Positions 28,798 to 37,125 of a stretch of 64,000 nucleotides of DNA are shown one piece after another. The DNA comes from Vibrio sinaloensis (lineage in GTDB: Bacteria; Pseudomonadota; Gammaproteobacteria; Enterobacterales; Vibrionaceae), in assembly GCF_023195835.1 (NCBI RefSeq), contig NZ_CP096199.1, forward strand, positions 2,542,001-2,606,000, written 5' to 3'. Below the pieces are notes generated by a model. It ran no database searches. It was given only the letters and a program-made list of their open reading frames with translations, and was not told the DNA's origin. The translations under genes were made by a program, and so were the position numbers. How positions within the stretch are numbered: the stretch's first letter is position 1; every line of letters starts with the position of its first letter.

Positions 28798-28827
28798 TAA
28801 AGAAAAGGCCGCCAAAACAGCGACCTT
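28798..28827 (-). terminator. intrinsic terminator of tsaD
   Basis: On the minus strand: AAGGTCGC / GCGGCCTT stem (one mismatch), loop TGTTTTG, then TTTTCTTTATCT. Confidence 0.65.
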
Positions 28828-28848
28828 CACACAATAACTGACTTACGG

Positions 28849-29865
28849 TTAAGCGATCGGTTCCAATTGATCAATCGGCCAACGCGGTGTGGCTTGTACC
28901 GCCAAATCAGCAACTTCGCCATTCTTTAAGCGTTGCATACCCGCGTAGGCAATCATAGCGCCGTTATCGGTACAAAACTCCGTACGAGGGTAATACACCT
29001 CACCACCAATCTTATTCGCCAGTTGCTCAAGGTCAGCACGTAAACGACGGTTGGCACTCACTCCGCCAGCGATTACGATGCGTTTAAAGCCAGTCTGCTC
29101 AAGCGCGCGCTTACACTTGATAGTCAGTGTTGCGCATACTGCTTCCTCGAAAGCTAGGGCAATATCGGCGCGAGTCTGCTCGTCATCGCCATTGGCGGCA
29201 ATGGTATTGGCGGTAAATGTCTTAAGCCCGGAAAAGCTCATATCCAAACCTGGGCGGTCCGTCATTGGGCGCGGAAACTTAAAGCGTCCGGGGGTACCTT
29301 TTTCTGCCAGCTTAGACAGTAATGGTCCACCAGGGTAATCCAAACCCATTAACTTAGCGGTTTTATCAAACGCCTCGCCTGCGGCATCATCAATCGACTC
29401 ACCTAGAATTTTGTACTCACCAATGCCTTTCACTTCCACCATCATTGAATGCCCACCCGACACCAAGACAGCCACAAATGGGAAAGGTGGCGGGTTGTCT
29501 TCTAACATTGGCGCGAGTAAGTGCCCTTCCATATGATGCACTGGCACTGCAGGAACGCCCCAAGCGTAGGCCAAACTGCGGCCAATTGTGGCCCCGACGA
29601 GAAGCGCGCCAACCAACCCCGGGCCTGCGGTGTAGGCCACACCATCGATATCAGCGGGCGTGACATTAGCTTCTGCCATGGCGGCTTTGATAAGAGGGAT
29701 GGTCTTTTTCACGTGGTCACGAGACGCCAGTTCCGGCACTACCCCGCCATAGTCAGCATGTAACTTAACTTGACTGTACAGCTTGTGCGAAAGCAGGCCT
29801 TTTTCATCATCATAGATGGCAATACCCGTTTCATCACAAGAGGTTTCGATACCAATAATGCGCAT
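28849..29865 (-). CDS. tsaD: TsaD, tRNA threonylcarbamoyladenosine transferase
   Basis: Transfers the threonylcarbamoyl group to A37 of ANN-decoding tRNAs, with TsaB and TsaE. The 338-aa ASKHA protein has [18 protein letters not shown], the metal site [43 protein letters not shown] and [12 protein letters not shown]. It is divergent from rpsU, as in E. coli. Confidence 0.97.
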   Translation of the reverse strand: MRIIGIETSCDETGIAIYDDEKGLLSHKLYSQVKLHADYGGVVPELASRDHVKKTIPLIKAAMAEANVTPADIDGVAYTAGPGLVGALLVGATIGRSLAYAWGVPAVPVHHMEGHLLAPMLEDNPPPFPFVAVLVSGGHSMMVEVKGIGEYKILGESIDDAAGEAFDKTAKLMGLDYPGGPLLSKLAEKGTPGRFKFPRPMTDRPGLDMSFSGLKTFTANTIAANGDDEQTRADIALAFEEAVCATLTIKCKRALEQTGFKRIVIAGGVSANRRLRADLEQLANKIGGEVYYPRTEFCTDNGAMIAYAGMQRLKNGEVADLAVQATPRWPIDQLEPIA

Positions 29866-30009
29866 GGTTTACCTTGCAGGTTGAGAGGTTTGATTCAAAA
29901 TTGGCGCAATCTTACCGCGCCTTCGCTTTGCAAACAAATTTTGTGCAAACTCTACCCAACAAAATACTTTACAAAGCCAGTGTGATCGGATTAAAATTCC
30001 GCACCATTT

Positions 30010-30037
30010 TTGATCAAGCTGATTGTAGACCTAGTAT
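30010..30037 (+). promoter_or_regulatory. candidate sigma70 promoter of the rpsU operon
   Basis: TTGATC (30010-30015), 16-bp spacer, TAGTAT (30032-30037); the start would fall near 30044, about 50 nt before rpsU. This is a match by eye, and other hexamer pairs in the tsaD-rpsU gap cannot be excluded. Confidence 0.4.
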
Positions 30038-30093
30038 TCAAGCTAAGTCGTGTGAAGTCAGCATTAACGAATAACCCCTGAGGTGAAAGGCAT

Positions 30094-30309
30094 ATGCCAG
30101 TAGTTAAAGTACGTGAAAACGAACCGTTCGACGTTGCTCTACGTCGTTTCAAACGCTCTTGCGAAAAAGCAGGTATCCTTTCTGAAGTGCGTCGTCGTGA
30201 GCACTACGAAAAGCCAACTACAGTTCGCAAACGCGCTAAAGCAGCAGCTCAAAAGCGTCACGCTAAGAAGCTAGCTCGCGAAAACGCTCGTCGCGTTCGC
30301 CTGTACTAA
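30094..30309 (+). CDS. rpsU: 30S ribosomal protein S21
   Basis: Small basic protein (71 aa) needed for initiation on 30S. The sequence [28 protein letters not shown] and the Arg/Lys-rich tail ([18 protein letters not shown]) match the family exactly in length. First gene of the macromolecular-synthesis operon rpsU-yqeY-dnaG-rpoD, with strong codon bias. Confidence 0.98.
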
Positions 30310-30335
30310 TAACTAAGTCCTAAAGGATTCTAGTT

Positions 30336-30779
30336 ATGGCTCTTATTGACACGCTCAAAGAAGAGCAAAAATTAGCGATGAAAGCCAAGGACAAAACGCG
30401 CCTTGGCACTATTCGTTTAGCGCTAGCAGCCATTAAGCAGCGTGAAGTTGACGAACAGATCACTCTGGGCGATGACGACATCCTTGCTGTGCTGACTAAG
30501 ATGGTTAAACAACGTCGCGACTCTGTCGCTCAATATGAAGCAGCGAATCGTCAAGATTTGGCTGAGGCTGAGAAAGCAGAAATCACCGTACTTGAGGACT
30601 TTATGCCTCAACCGTTGACTGAAGAAGAAGTAGCGGCACTGATTGACAGTGCGATTACCGAATCTGGTGCAGCGGGCATGCAAGACATGGGTAAAGTGAT
30701 GGGCGTTCTCAAACCACAGATTCAAGGGCGCGCAGATATGGGTAAAGTGAGCGGTTTAGTTCGCGCTAAACTGGCTTAA
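30336..30779 (+). CDS. yqeY: YqeY, GatB/YqeY-domain protein
   Basis: Cytoplasmic protein of 147 aa related to the C-terminal tRNA-binding tail of GatB. Conserved features are ALIDTLKEEQKLAMKAKDKTRLGTIRLALAAIKQ, LEDFMPQPLTEEEV and MGKVMGVLKPQIQGRADMGKVSGLVRAKL. The role is unproven. In Vibrio and many other bacteria it sits between rpsU and dnaG, which suggests a link to translation or replication initiation; E. coli lacks it here. Confidence 0.92.
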   Translation: MALIDTLKEEQKLAMKAKDKTRLGTIRLALAAIKQREVDEQITLGDDDILAVLTKMVKQRRDSVAQYEAANRQDLAEAEKAEITVLEDFMPQPLTEEEVAALIDSAITESGAAGMQDMGKVMGVLKPQIQGRADMGKVSGLVRAKLA

Positions 30780-30797
30780 TTGCCCAACCCAATTGCA

Positions 30798-30834
30798 ACA
30801 AGCCGTGCTATCCTTCGGAATGCGCGGCTTGTTT
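30798..30834 (+). terminator. internal terminator between yqeY and dnaG
   Basis: Eleven-bp stem ACAAGCCGTGC / GCGCGGCTTGT (one G-T pair), 13-nt loop and a short TTT tail. E. coli has an equivalent internal terminator upstream of dnaG that lowers primase expression relative to S21. The weak T tract fits partial read-through. Confidence 0.7.
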
Positions 30835-30871
30835 GTATCTACCCTATCGTTTTCTTTTTTTGTTAGGTTTT

Positions 30872-32629
30872 ATGGCAGGACACATCCCTCGTAGTTTCAT
30901 TGATGATCTCCTCGCTCGACTCGATATCGTCGACATTATTGACGCTCGCGTAAAACTTAAGAAAAAAGGCAAAAACTACGGCGCTTGCTGTCCTTTCCAC
31001 AACGAAAAGACCCCTTCATTTAGCGTTAGCCAAGAAAAACAGTTTTATCATTGCTTTGGCTGTGGTGTGCACGGTAATGCCATCGACTTTATGATGGAGT
31101 ACGAGCGTTTAGACTTTGTTGAGGCGATTGAAGAACTTGCTTCATTCTTAGGCTTAGATGTACCCCGAGAGCAGCGCCAAGGGGGCAGCTTTCAGTCTAA
31201 CCAGCCAAAGGCCAACTCGGAACAGAAACGTAATCTTTACGATATTATGGGCAGTATTGCTCAGTTTTATCGCGACCAGCTCAAGCAGCCAAGCAGCAAA
31301 GTGGCGATCGATTACCTTAAAGATCGCGGCCTGTCAGGCCAAATCGTTCAGAAATTCGGTATCGGCTATGTGGCGGAAGAATGGGATCTAGTACGTAAGA
31401 ATTTCGGTCAGAGCCCGCAAACACAAGAGATGCTGGTATCTGGCGGGATGTTGATTGAGAACGATAAGGGCAATCGCTATGACCGTTTCCGCGGCCGAGT
31501 GATGTTCCCCATTCGCGATCGACGTGGCCGAGTGATTGGTTTTGGTGGCCGGGTGATTGGTGATGGCACGCCCAAGTACCTCAACTCGCCAGAGACGCCT
31601 ATTTTCCATAAAGGCAAAGAGCTCTATGGCCTTTATGAAGTGCTGCAAGCACACCGTGAGCCGAAACAGATTTTAGTCGTAGAAGGCTACATGGATGTCG
31701 TGGCGTTGGCACAATACGGTGTCGACTACTCTGTGGCTTCGCTCGGCACCTCGACTACCGGGGACCACATCCAACTGCTGTTTCGCCAAACCAATACCGT
31801 TGTGTGTTGTTACGATGGCGACCGAGCAGGTCGCGAGGCGGCTTGGCGTGCACTCGAAAATGCGCTGCAGTACTTAAAAACAGGCAATACACTCAAGTTC
31901 CTATTTTTGCCCGACGGCGAAGACCCAGACAGCTATGTACGTAAGCACGGTAAACAAGCGCTTGAGCAACAGATCGAACAGGCAACCCCGTTATCGAGTT
32001 ACCTGTTTGACAACTTGATCGAAATTCACCAACTTAATCTAGGGACGCACGAAGGTAAGTCAGCGCTGCGCGCTCACGCCAGTGCACTGATCGACAAAAT
32101 CCCCGATCCTTATTTTCAAGAGTTACTAGAAAAGTTATTGGACGAGCGCACCGGATTTGATAACCGCTTGCGTCAGCCGCGCAAAAAGATCAGCGAAACT
32201 CGACCTCAACCGCATAAAGAGATCAAACGCACACCTATGCGCGAGGTGGTGGCTTTGCTTATCCAAAATCCGAGCTATGCTGAAATGGTACCGGATCTTT
32301 CAAGCGTGCGTGAGTTAACAGTACCGGGACTAAGTTTATTTGTAGAAGTGCTTGAATATTGTCAACAGCATCCCAATATCACTACAGGCCAGTTGCTAGA
32401 GCACTGGCGAAATAGTCGCCACGAAGCGCTGTTATCGCGTCTCGCAGGATGGGAAATCCCCCTCGACGACGATAATGAACAAGATATATTTTTAGACTCA
32501 TTGGACAAAATCATTGCCCAGTGCGTTGAAAAACAAATTGAAAATCTGCAGGCCAAAGAAAGAAGTGTCGGTTTATCAACCGAAGAAAGAAGGGAGCTGC
32601 TAGCCTTAATGCTAGATTTAAAAGCGTAA
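30872..32629 (+). CDS. dnaG: DnaG, DNA primase
   Basis: Synthesises RNA primers at the replication fork. I start at MAGHIPRSFIDDLLARLDIVDII (585 aa); the longer frame adds a non-conserved stretch. The zinc domain CPFHNEKTPSFSV...YHCFGCGVHG (CHC2) comes first, then the RNA polymerase core with FGGRVIGDGTPKYLNSPET and TOPRIM motifs VVEGYMDVVAL and CYDGDRAGREAA. The C-terminal helical DnaB-interacting domain begins around residue 440. Confidence 0.97.
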   Translation: MAGHIPRSFIDDLLARLDIVDIIDARVKLKKKGKNYGACCPFHNEKTPSFSVSQEKQFYHCFGCGVHGNAIDFMMEYERLDFVEAIEELASFLGLDVPREQRQGGSFQSNQPKANSEQKRNLYDIMGSIAQFYRDQLKQPSSKVAIDYLKDRGLSGQIVQKFGIGYVAEEWDLVRKNFGQSPQTQEMLVSGGMLIENDKGNRYDRFRGRVMFPIRDRRGRVIGFGGRVIGDGTPKYLNSPETPIFHKGKELYGLYEVLQAHREPKQILVVEGYMDVVALAQYGVDYSVASLGTSTTGDHIQLLFRQTNTVVCCYDGDRAGREAAWRALENALQYLKTGNTLKFLFLPDGEDPDSYVRKHGKQALEQQIEQATPLSSYLFDNLIEIHQLNLGTHEGKSALRAHASALIDKIPDPYFQELLEKLLDERTGFDNRLRQPRKKISETRPQPHKEIKRTPMREVVALLIQNPSYAEMVPDLSSVRELTVPGLSLFVEVLEYCQQHPNITTGQLLEHWRNSRHEALLSRLAGWEIPLDDDNEQDIFLDSLDKIIAQCVEKQIENLQAKERSVGLSTEERRELLALMLDLKA

Positions 32630-32727
32630 CCCTGTTCGAATAGTCAGCAATAAATAAATTTGTTAAGATGTGTGGTTTGCAACTCGCATACTAATTCCTT
32701 CACCAGATACTAAGTTGGATACCGTCT

Positions 32728-34584
32728 ATGGATCAAAATCCGCAGTCACAGCTAAAGCAACTTGTCATTAAAGGCAAAGAACAAGGCTATCTGACCTACG
32801 CAGAAGTAAACGACCACCTGCCGGCAGAAATTGTCGATTCAGAACAGGTCGAAGATATCATTCAGATGATCAATGACATGGGCATCCGAGTCGTGGAAAC
32901 CGCTCCTGACGCCGATGATCTTGCTCTCAATGATGATGACACCATCACCGATGAAGACGCAGCTGAAGCCGCTGCCGCTGCGCTATCAAGCGTAGAAAAC
33001 GAAATCGGCCGCACCACTGACCCAGTGCGCATGTACATGCGTGAAATGGGTACAGTTGAACTATTGACTCGTGAAGGCGAGATCGATATCGCGAAGCGTA
33101 TTGAAGATGGTATTAACCAAGTTCAAAATGCTGTAGCGGAGTATCCGGGCACCATCCCATACATTCTCGAGCAGTTTGATAAGGTTCAAGCCGAAGAGCT
33201 TCGTCTTACCGATTTGATCACCGGCTTCGTTGACCCGGATGCAGACGAGACGACAGCGCCAACTGCAACTCACATCGGTTCTGAGCTGGCTGAGTCGGAT
33301 CTTGAAGATGAAGACGAAGAAGATGAAGACGATGAAGAGTCGGATGACGACGAATCAGAAGAGGAAGATACAGGCATCGACCCTGAGCTTGCTCTAGAGA
33401 AGTTTACCTCTCTGCGCAACACTTTCCAAAACTATCAGCTAGCGTGCAACGAATACGGACGCGAAAGCCCGAAGGCGCAAATCGCGAATGAGCTTGTCAT
33501 CGATGTATTCAAAGAGTTCCGCCTAACACCGAAGCAATTCGACTACTTGGTTGATGAGCTGCGTACCTCTATGGAACGTGTCCGTACTCAAGAGCGTCTG
33601 ATCATGAAAGCGGCCGTTGAGTACGGCAAAATGCCGAAGAAATCTTTCATTACTCTGTTTACAGGCAATGAATCTAGCGAAGCATGGTTAGATGAGATTC
33701 TTGCATCAGATAAGCCTTACGCCGAGAAGATTCGACGTAGTGAAGACGATATTCGCCGCTCAATCGCAAAACTAAAAGCGATCGAAGAAGAGACGTCACT
33801 CACGGTGCAGAGCATCAAAGAAATCAGCCGTCGTATGTCTATCGGTGAAGCCAAAGCTCGCCGTGCGAAGAAAGAGATGGTTGAGGCGAACTTACGTCTG
33901 GTTATTTCGATTGCCAAGAAATACACCAACCGTGGTCTTCAATTCTTGGATCTTATCCAAGAAGGTAATATCGGTCTGATGAAAGCGGTAGATAAGTTTG
34001 AATACCGCCGCGGTTACAAGTTCTCGACTTATGCGACTTGGTGGATTCGTCAGGCGATTACACGCTCGATTGCAGACCAAGCACGTACCATTCGTATTCC
34101 GGTACACATGATCGAAACGATCAACAAGCTCAACCGTATCTCGCGTCAAATGCTGCAAGAGATGGGGCGTGAGCCACTACCGGAAGAGCTGGCAGAGCGC
34201 ATGCAAATGCCAGAAGATAAGATTCGTAAAGTACTGAAGATCGCTAAAGAGCCAATCTCAATGGAAACACCCATCGGTGATGACGAAGATTCGCATCTAG
34301 GTGACTTTATCGAGGACACCACACTAGAGCTGCCACTAGACTCAGCAACAGCAACAAGTCTAAAAGTGGCCACTAAAGATGTTCTGGCTGGCCTAACACC
34401 TCGTGAAGCAAAAGTACTGCGCATGCGTTTTGGTATCGACATGAACACTGACCACACTCTAGAAGAAGTGGGTAAGCAGTTCGACGTGACTCGTGAACGT
34501 ATTCGTCAGATTGAAGCGAAAGCTCTGCGTAAACTTCGTCACCCTAGCCGCTCAGAAACTCTGCGCAGCTTCCTAGACGAATAA
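32728..34584 (+). CDS. rpoD: RpoD, primary sigma factor (sigma 70)
   Basis: Housekeeping sigma factor, 618 aa (E. coli 613). Region 1.1 ([24 protein letters not shown]), region 1.2 ([22 protein letters not shown]), a long acidic non-conserved insert (run of D and E at about residues 190-216), region 2 ([56 protein letters not shown]), region 3 and region 4 ([30 protein letters not shown]) are all present. The 98-bp gap after dnaG may hold additional promoters. It is followed by a strong terminator. Confidence 0.98.
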   Translation: MDQNPQSQLKQLVIKGKEQGYLTYAEVNDHLPAEIVDSEQVEDIIQMINDMGIRVVETAPDADDLALNDDDTITDEDAAEAAAAALSSVENEIGRTTDPVRMYMREMGTVELLTREGEIDIAKRIEDGINQVQNAVAEYPGTIPYILEQFDKVQAEELRLTDLITGFVDPDADETTAPTATHIGSELAESDLEDEDEEDEDDEESDDDESEEEDTGIDPELALEKFTSLRNTFQNYQLACNEYGRESPKAQIANELVIDVFKEFRLTPKQFDYLVDELRTSMERVRTQERLIMKAAVEYGKMPKKSFITLFTGNESSEAWLDEILASDKPYAEKIRRSEDDIRRSIAKLKAIEEETSLTVQSIKEISRRMSIGEAKARRAKKEMVEANLRLVISIAKKYTNRGLQFLDLIQEGNIGLMKAVDKFEYRRGYKFSTYATWWIRQAITRSIADQARTIRIPVHMIETINKLNRISRQMLQEMGREPLPEELAERMQMPEDKIRKVLKIAKEPISMETPIGDDEDSHLGDFIEDTTLELPLDSATATSLKVATKDVLAGLTPREAKVLRMRFGIDMNTDHTLEEVGKQFDVTRERIRQIEAKALRKLRHPSRSETLRSFLDE

Positions 34585-34608
34585 TCACGTCAGGCAAGCG
34601 ATTGATGA

Positions 34609-34635
34609 AAAGGTGAGCAAATGCTCACCTTTTTT
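34609..34635 (+). terminator. intrinsic terminator of the rpsU-yqeY-dnaG-rpoD operon
   Basis: Stem AAAGGTGAGCA / TGCTCACCTTT with short AA loop, followed by a T run. Confidence 0.9.
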
Positions 34636-34732
34636 GTATTTCCGTGTTTTAAGTGGATAAATTCTAAGCGCATTTAGCTCAGTTCGCGTCTAGACAGCTA
34701 GATCGTCATCCCCTATAATCATTGCCCTACAC

Positions 34733-34808
34733 GGCCCCTTAGCTCAGTGGTTAGAGCAGTCGACTCATAATCGATTGGTCCGCAGTTCAAGTCTGCGAGG
34801 GGCCACCA
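34733..34808 (+). tRNA. ileX: tRNA-Ile2 (anticodon CAT, lysidine-modified)
   Basis: A 76-nt cloverleaf with the acceptor GGCCCCT / AGGGGCC and encoded CCA. The anticodon CAT is at 34766-34768 (positions 34-36). A CAT anticodon can mean elongator Met, initiator Met or Ile2. The sequence is close to E. coli ileX (GGCCCCTTAGCTCAGTGGTT, CTCATAA loop), and it sits beside rpoD as ileX does. TilS would convert C34 to lysidine so that it reads AUA. A terminator follows immediately. Confidence 0.92.
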
Positions 34809-34814
34809 TATTCG

Positions 34815-34850
34815 AAAAGGCGTAGCAGGTTAATACCTACTACGCCTTTT
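34815..34850. terminator. bidirectional terminator between tRNA-Ile2 and the HD-GYP gene
   Basis: AAAAGGCGTAGCAGG / CCTACTACGCCTTTT stem with TTAATA loop. The stop codon of the HD-GYP gene (minus, 34842-34840) lies in the stem, so the terminator is partly coding. Confidence 0.85.
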
Positions 34851-35994
34851 GTCTTTCATACCCCCCATCTTTGGGGTCACGCTCTGGATAACGGTCAACG
34901 ATAGCTTTGAGCGCCGTTTGATGTTCGCGCAGGACATTCACGCATTCACCATCTAGCTTTCCTTCTGCGACCATTTTTCCTAGCTCTATCATGGCATAAG
35001 GGATCGACCAAGCTTGTTTGTATGGCTTATGACTGGTCAATGCATCGAATATGTTGGCGACGCAAATAATCCGGCTGCTGATCGGGATTGCTGCTGCTCT
35101 TAACTGGCGCGGGTAGCCACTACCGTCAAGAAATTCATAGTGATGGGCAATCACTTGAGCAAACAGTTCTATCGTCGGGTGTTCAGGCTCACCCAATTGG
35201 TTGGCAAACTGCTCTAGCAGCTTTTCACCGTGCTCGATGTGGCTTTGCAACTGAACGACTTCCTCGCGAGTGAGTCGCTCTTGCTTACACAACAACTCCG
35301 GAGGCAGCATCACTTTGCCAATATCATGAAACTGAGCAAACAAGCTTAAATGCTCGATCCACTCATCATCAAAATCGTAACGCTCAGCCAACCCCGTCGC
35401 GATAAGTTCACAATAAGTGGCCATTCTTTGTTTATGAGCACTCGACTCGCGTTGATAAATCGGTGAGCGTGCTACTACAGCATGCGCCTTGTTAAGCAAC
35501 GCGCTGACCAGCTCAAACTCAGCCAACACCGTCGACTGCAACATATTTAAGTAGGGCGTTAGGTGAGTAAAGTCTTGCTTGTCGAAGGCGCCAACGCGTG
35601 ATGAAAGGGCAAAGATAAAACCACGAAACTGCTTGGCGGAGAAGACAGGCCACGCCACGCTAGAATGGTAGCCCTGCTCGAGTAGGTGGCGAACAAACGA
35701 ACAAGTTCTTAACTCACTTAAGTCGGCGAAAACCGTATGAGTACGGCTCTCTAAACTAGGTTTTAAGGCTGGTAGGCTACTAATGGGCGCTTGGAAGTGG
35801 AAACCACTCAAACATGGTTGTGCGCTGTCGGCATAGGTTTTAAGTAGATGATCGCACGGGTCATACAGAACAAAACAGACCCTCTCTATCAAAGCATGAT
35901 GAGCCTGCATACGTTGATGAATAGCAGTAAACTGTTGATTCAATTGGTGGTGACATGACGGTTGCAACGCCATGCGCTCGAATGTCGCTTCCAT
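34840..35994 (-). CDS. HD-GYP domain protein, putative cyclic-di-GMP phosphodiesterase
   Basis: Predicted to hydrolyse c-di-GMP. I start at MEATFERMALQPSC (384 aa) because a G-rich Shine-Dalgarno-like stretch precedes it; a TTG at 36072 would give 410 aa. The N-terminal 190 residues look like a GAF-type sensor (ASVAWPVFSAKQFRGFIFALSS). The C-terminal HD-GYP domain is complete: FHDIGKVMLPPELL (HD), HIEHGEKLL, AHHYEFLDGSGYP (HH and GYP) and VANIFDALTSHKPYK. No membrane segments, so it is cytosolic. The ligand of the N-terminal domain is unknown. Confidence 0.88.
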   Translation of the reverse strand: MEATFERMALQPSCHHQLNQQFTAIHQRMQAHHALIERVCFVLYDPCDHLLKTYADSAQPCLSGFHFQAPISSLPALKPSLESRTHTVFADLSELRTCSFVRHLLEQGYHSSVAWPVFSAKQFRGFIFALSSRVGAFDKQDFTHLTPYLNMLQSTVLAEFELVSALLNKAHAVVARSPIYQRESSAHKQRMATYCELIATGLAERYDFDDEWIEHLSLFAQFHDIGKVMLPPELLCKQERLTREEVVQLQSHIEHGEKLLEQFANQLGEPEHPTIELFAQVIAHHYEFLDGSGYPRQLRAAAIPISSRIICVANIFDALTSHKPYKQAWSIPYAMIELGKMVAEGKLDGECVNVLREHQTALKAIVDRYPERDPKDGGYERQKA

Positions 35995-36126
35995 AACTAG
36001 ACACTGCCCCTCTCTCCCTTGCACTAAGTGTAGTCGTGAGGCAGCGCATTTCGCCAATAACAATTTTATCAATTAAGCATTTCGTTGATCGACAGCAATT
36101 CTCGAGCGCCCTCGTCCTTCGACGAG

Positions 36127-36978
36127 TTAGAACCCCTTGCTCTTCTTAATCAAATCGTAGGCATTCTGGATCTCTTGGGCTTTTTCTTTCGCCACATTCA
36201 TCATTTCCGGTGGAAGACCCTTAGCCATCAGTTTGTCAGGGTGGTGCTCATTCATCAATTTGCGATAGGCACGCTTGACCGTTTTCGCATCTGAACTGCT
36301 GTCAATACCGAGCAGCTTGTACGCATCACTAAGTTGATCGGCGCTATGAGAGGGCTGCCAACCACTTTGGGACTGATGCGAGTGGCCTTGGCCTGAGCCA
36401 GCAAAGCCCCCTTGCTGGAAGCGAAACGCCGCTTCTTGCATTCGCAAGCGTTGTTCAAGTTGATCGGATGAGAAACCAAGTCCGCGCGCGATTTTATGCA
36501 GGACATTACGTTCACTTGGATGGATTTCGCCGTCAGCAAAAGCGGCTGAAATCTGCAGTTCAAGGAAAAACTGGATCAAGTCGTAGCGACCACCAGAGGA
36601 GATGCGCACTCGCTCAAGTACGGTATCTAAAGGAAAGTCTGCCTCTTTGCCCTCACGAAACGCATTTTGCGCGGCGCGACGCTGCTCACCGTGCAAACTC
36701 ATCCGGTCCATCATCATGGTGGCAAGCTGAATCTCTTCTCGTGTCACCTGGCCTTTAGCCTTAGCCACGTGACCCATTACCGAAAATGCCGCCTTAAAAA
36801 ACTCTTCCTGACGCTCTGCCTGACTTGGTCCATTGCCAAAACCGCTATTAAAGCCTGCCTGACGAAGACGACGCGCCTTATCAAATTGATGACCAATAAA
36901 AAGACCAAACAGAGCACCAAATGGTCCACCAAATAGGAAGCCAAAAAAAGTACCCAGTATTTTGCCGAAAATGTGCAT
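36127..36978 (-). CDS. djlA: DjlA, membrane-anchored DnaJ-like co-chaperone
   Basis: Type III J-domain protein that stimulates DnaK at the inner membrane. The 283-aa protein has an N-terminal Gly/Phe-rich membrane segment (GKILGTFFGFLFGGPFGALFGLFIGHQ), a TerB-like helical central domain (about residues 55-170), a Gln/Ser/Gly linker and a C-terminal J domain (SDAYKLLGIDSSSDAKTVKRAYRKLMNEHHPDKL) with the HPD motif. It is divergent from lptD, as in E. coli. Confidence 0.96.
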   Translation of the reverse strand: MHIFGKILGTFFGFLFGGPFGALFGLFIGHQFDKARRLRQAGFNSGFGNGPSQAERQEEFFKAAFSVMGHVAKAKGQVTREEIQLATMMMDRMSLHGEQRRAAQNAFREGKEADFPLDTVLERVRISSGGRYDLIQFFLELQISAAFADGEIHPSERNVLHKIARGLGFSSDQLEQRLRMQEAAFRFQQGGFAGSGQGHSHQSQSGWQPSHSADQLSDAYKLLGIDSSSDAKTVKRAYRKLMNEHHPDKLMAKGLPPEMMNVAKEKAQEIQNAYDLIKKSKGF

Positions 36979-37125
36979 TATGTGCTCTCAATCTATGAAT
37001 TTTTATGTCGTAACGCGGTCTGATAGTGCTGTAAGCTACAAATTACTTTATGATAAGGACCGTTTTATTTTCATTCGGTCAGCTATGCACCGGATATATC
37101 AAGTTCAACAGGATAGTAAAACTCG

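Noticed and set aside
34733..34808. Calling the CAT-anticodon tRNA as tRNA-Met
   Set aside because: The acceptor, D-arm and anticodon loop match E. coli ileX and the position next to rpoD is the same, so tRNA-Ile2 is the better call.
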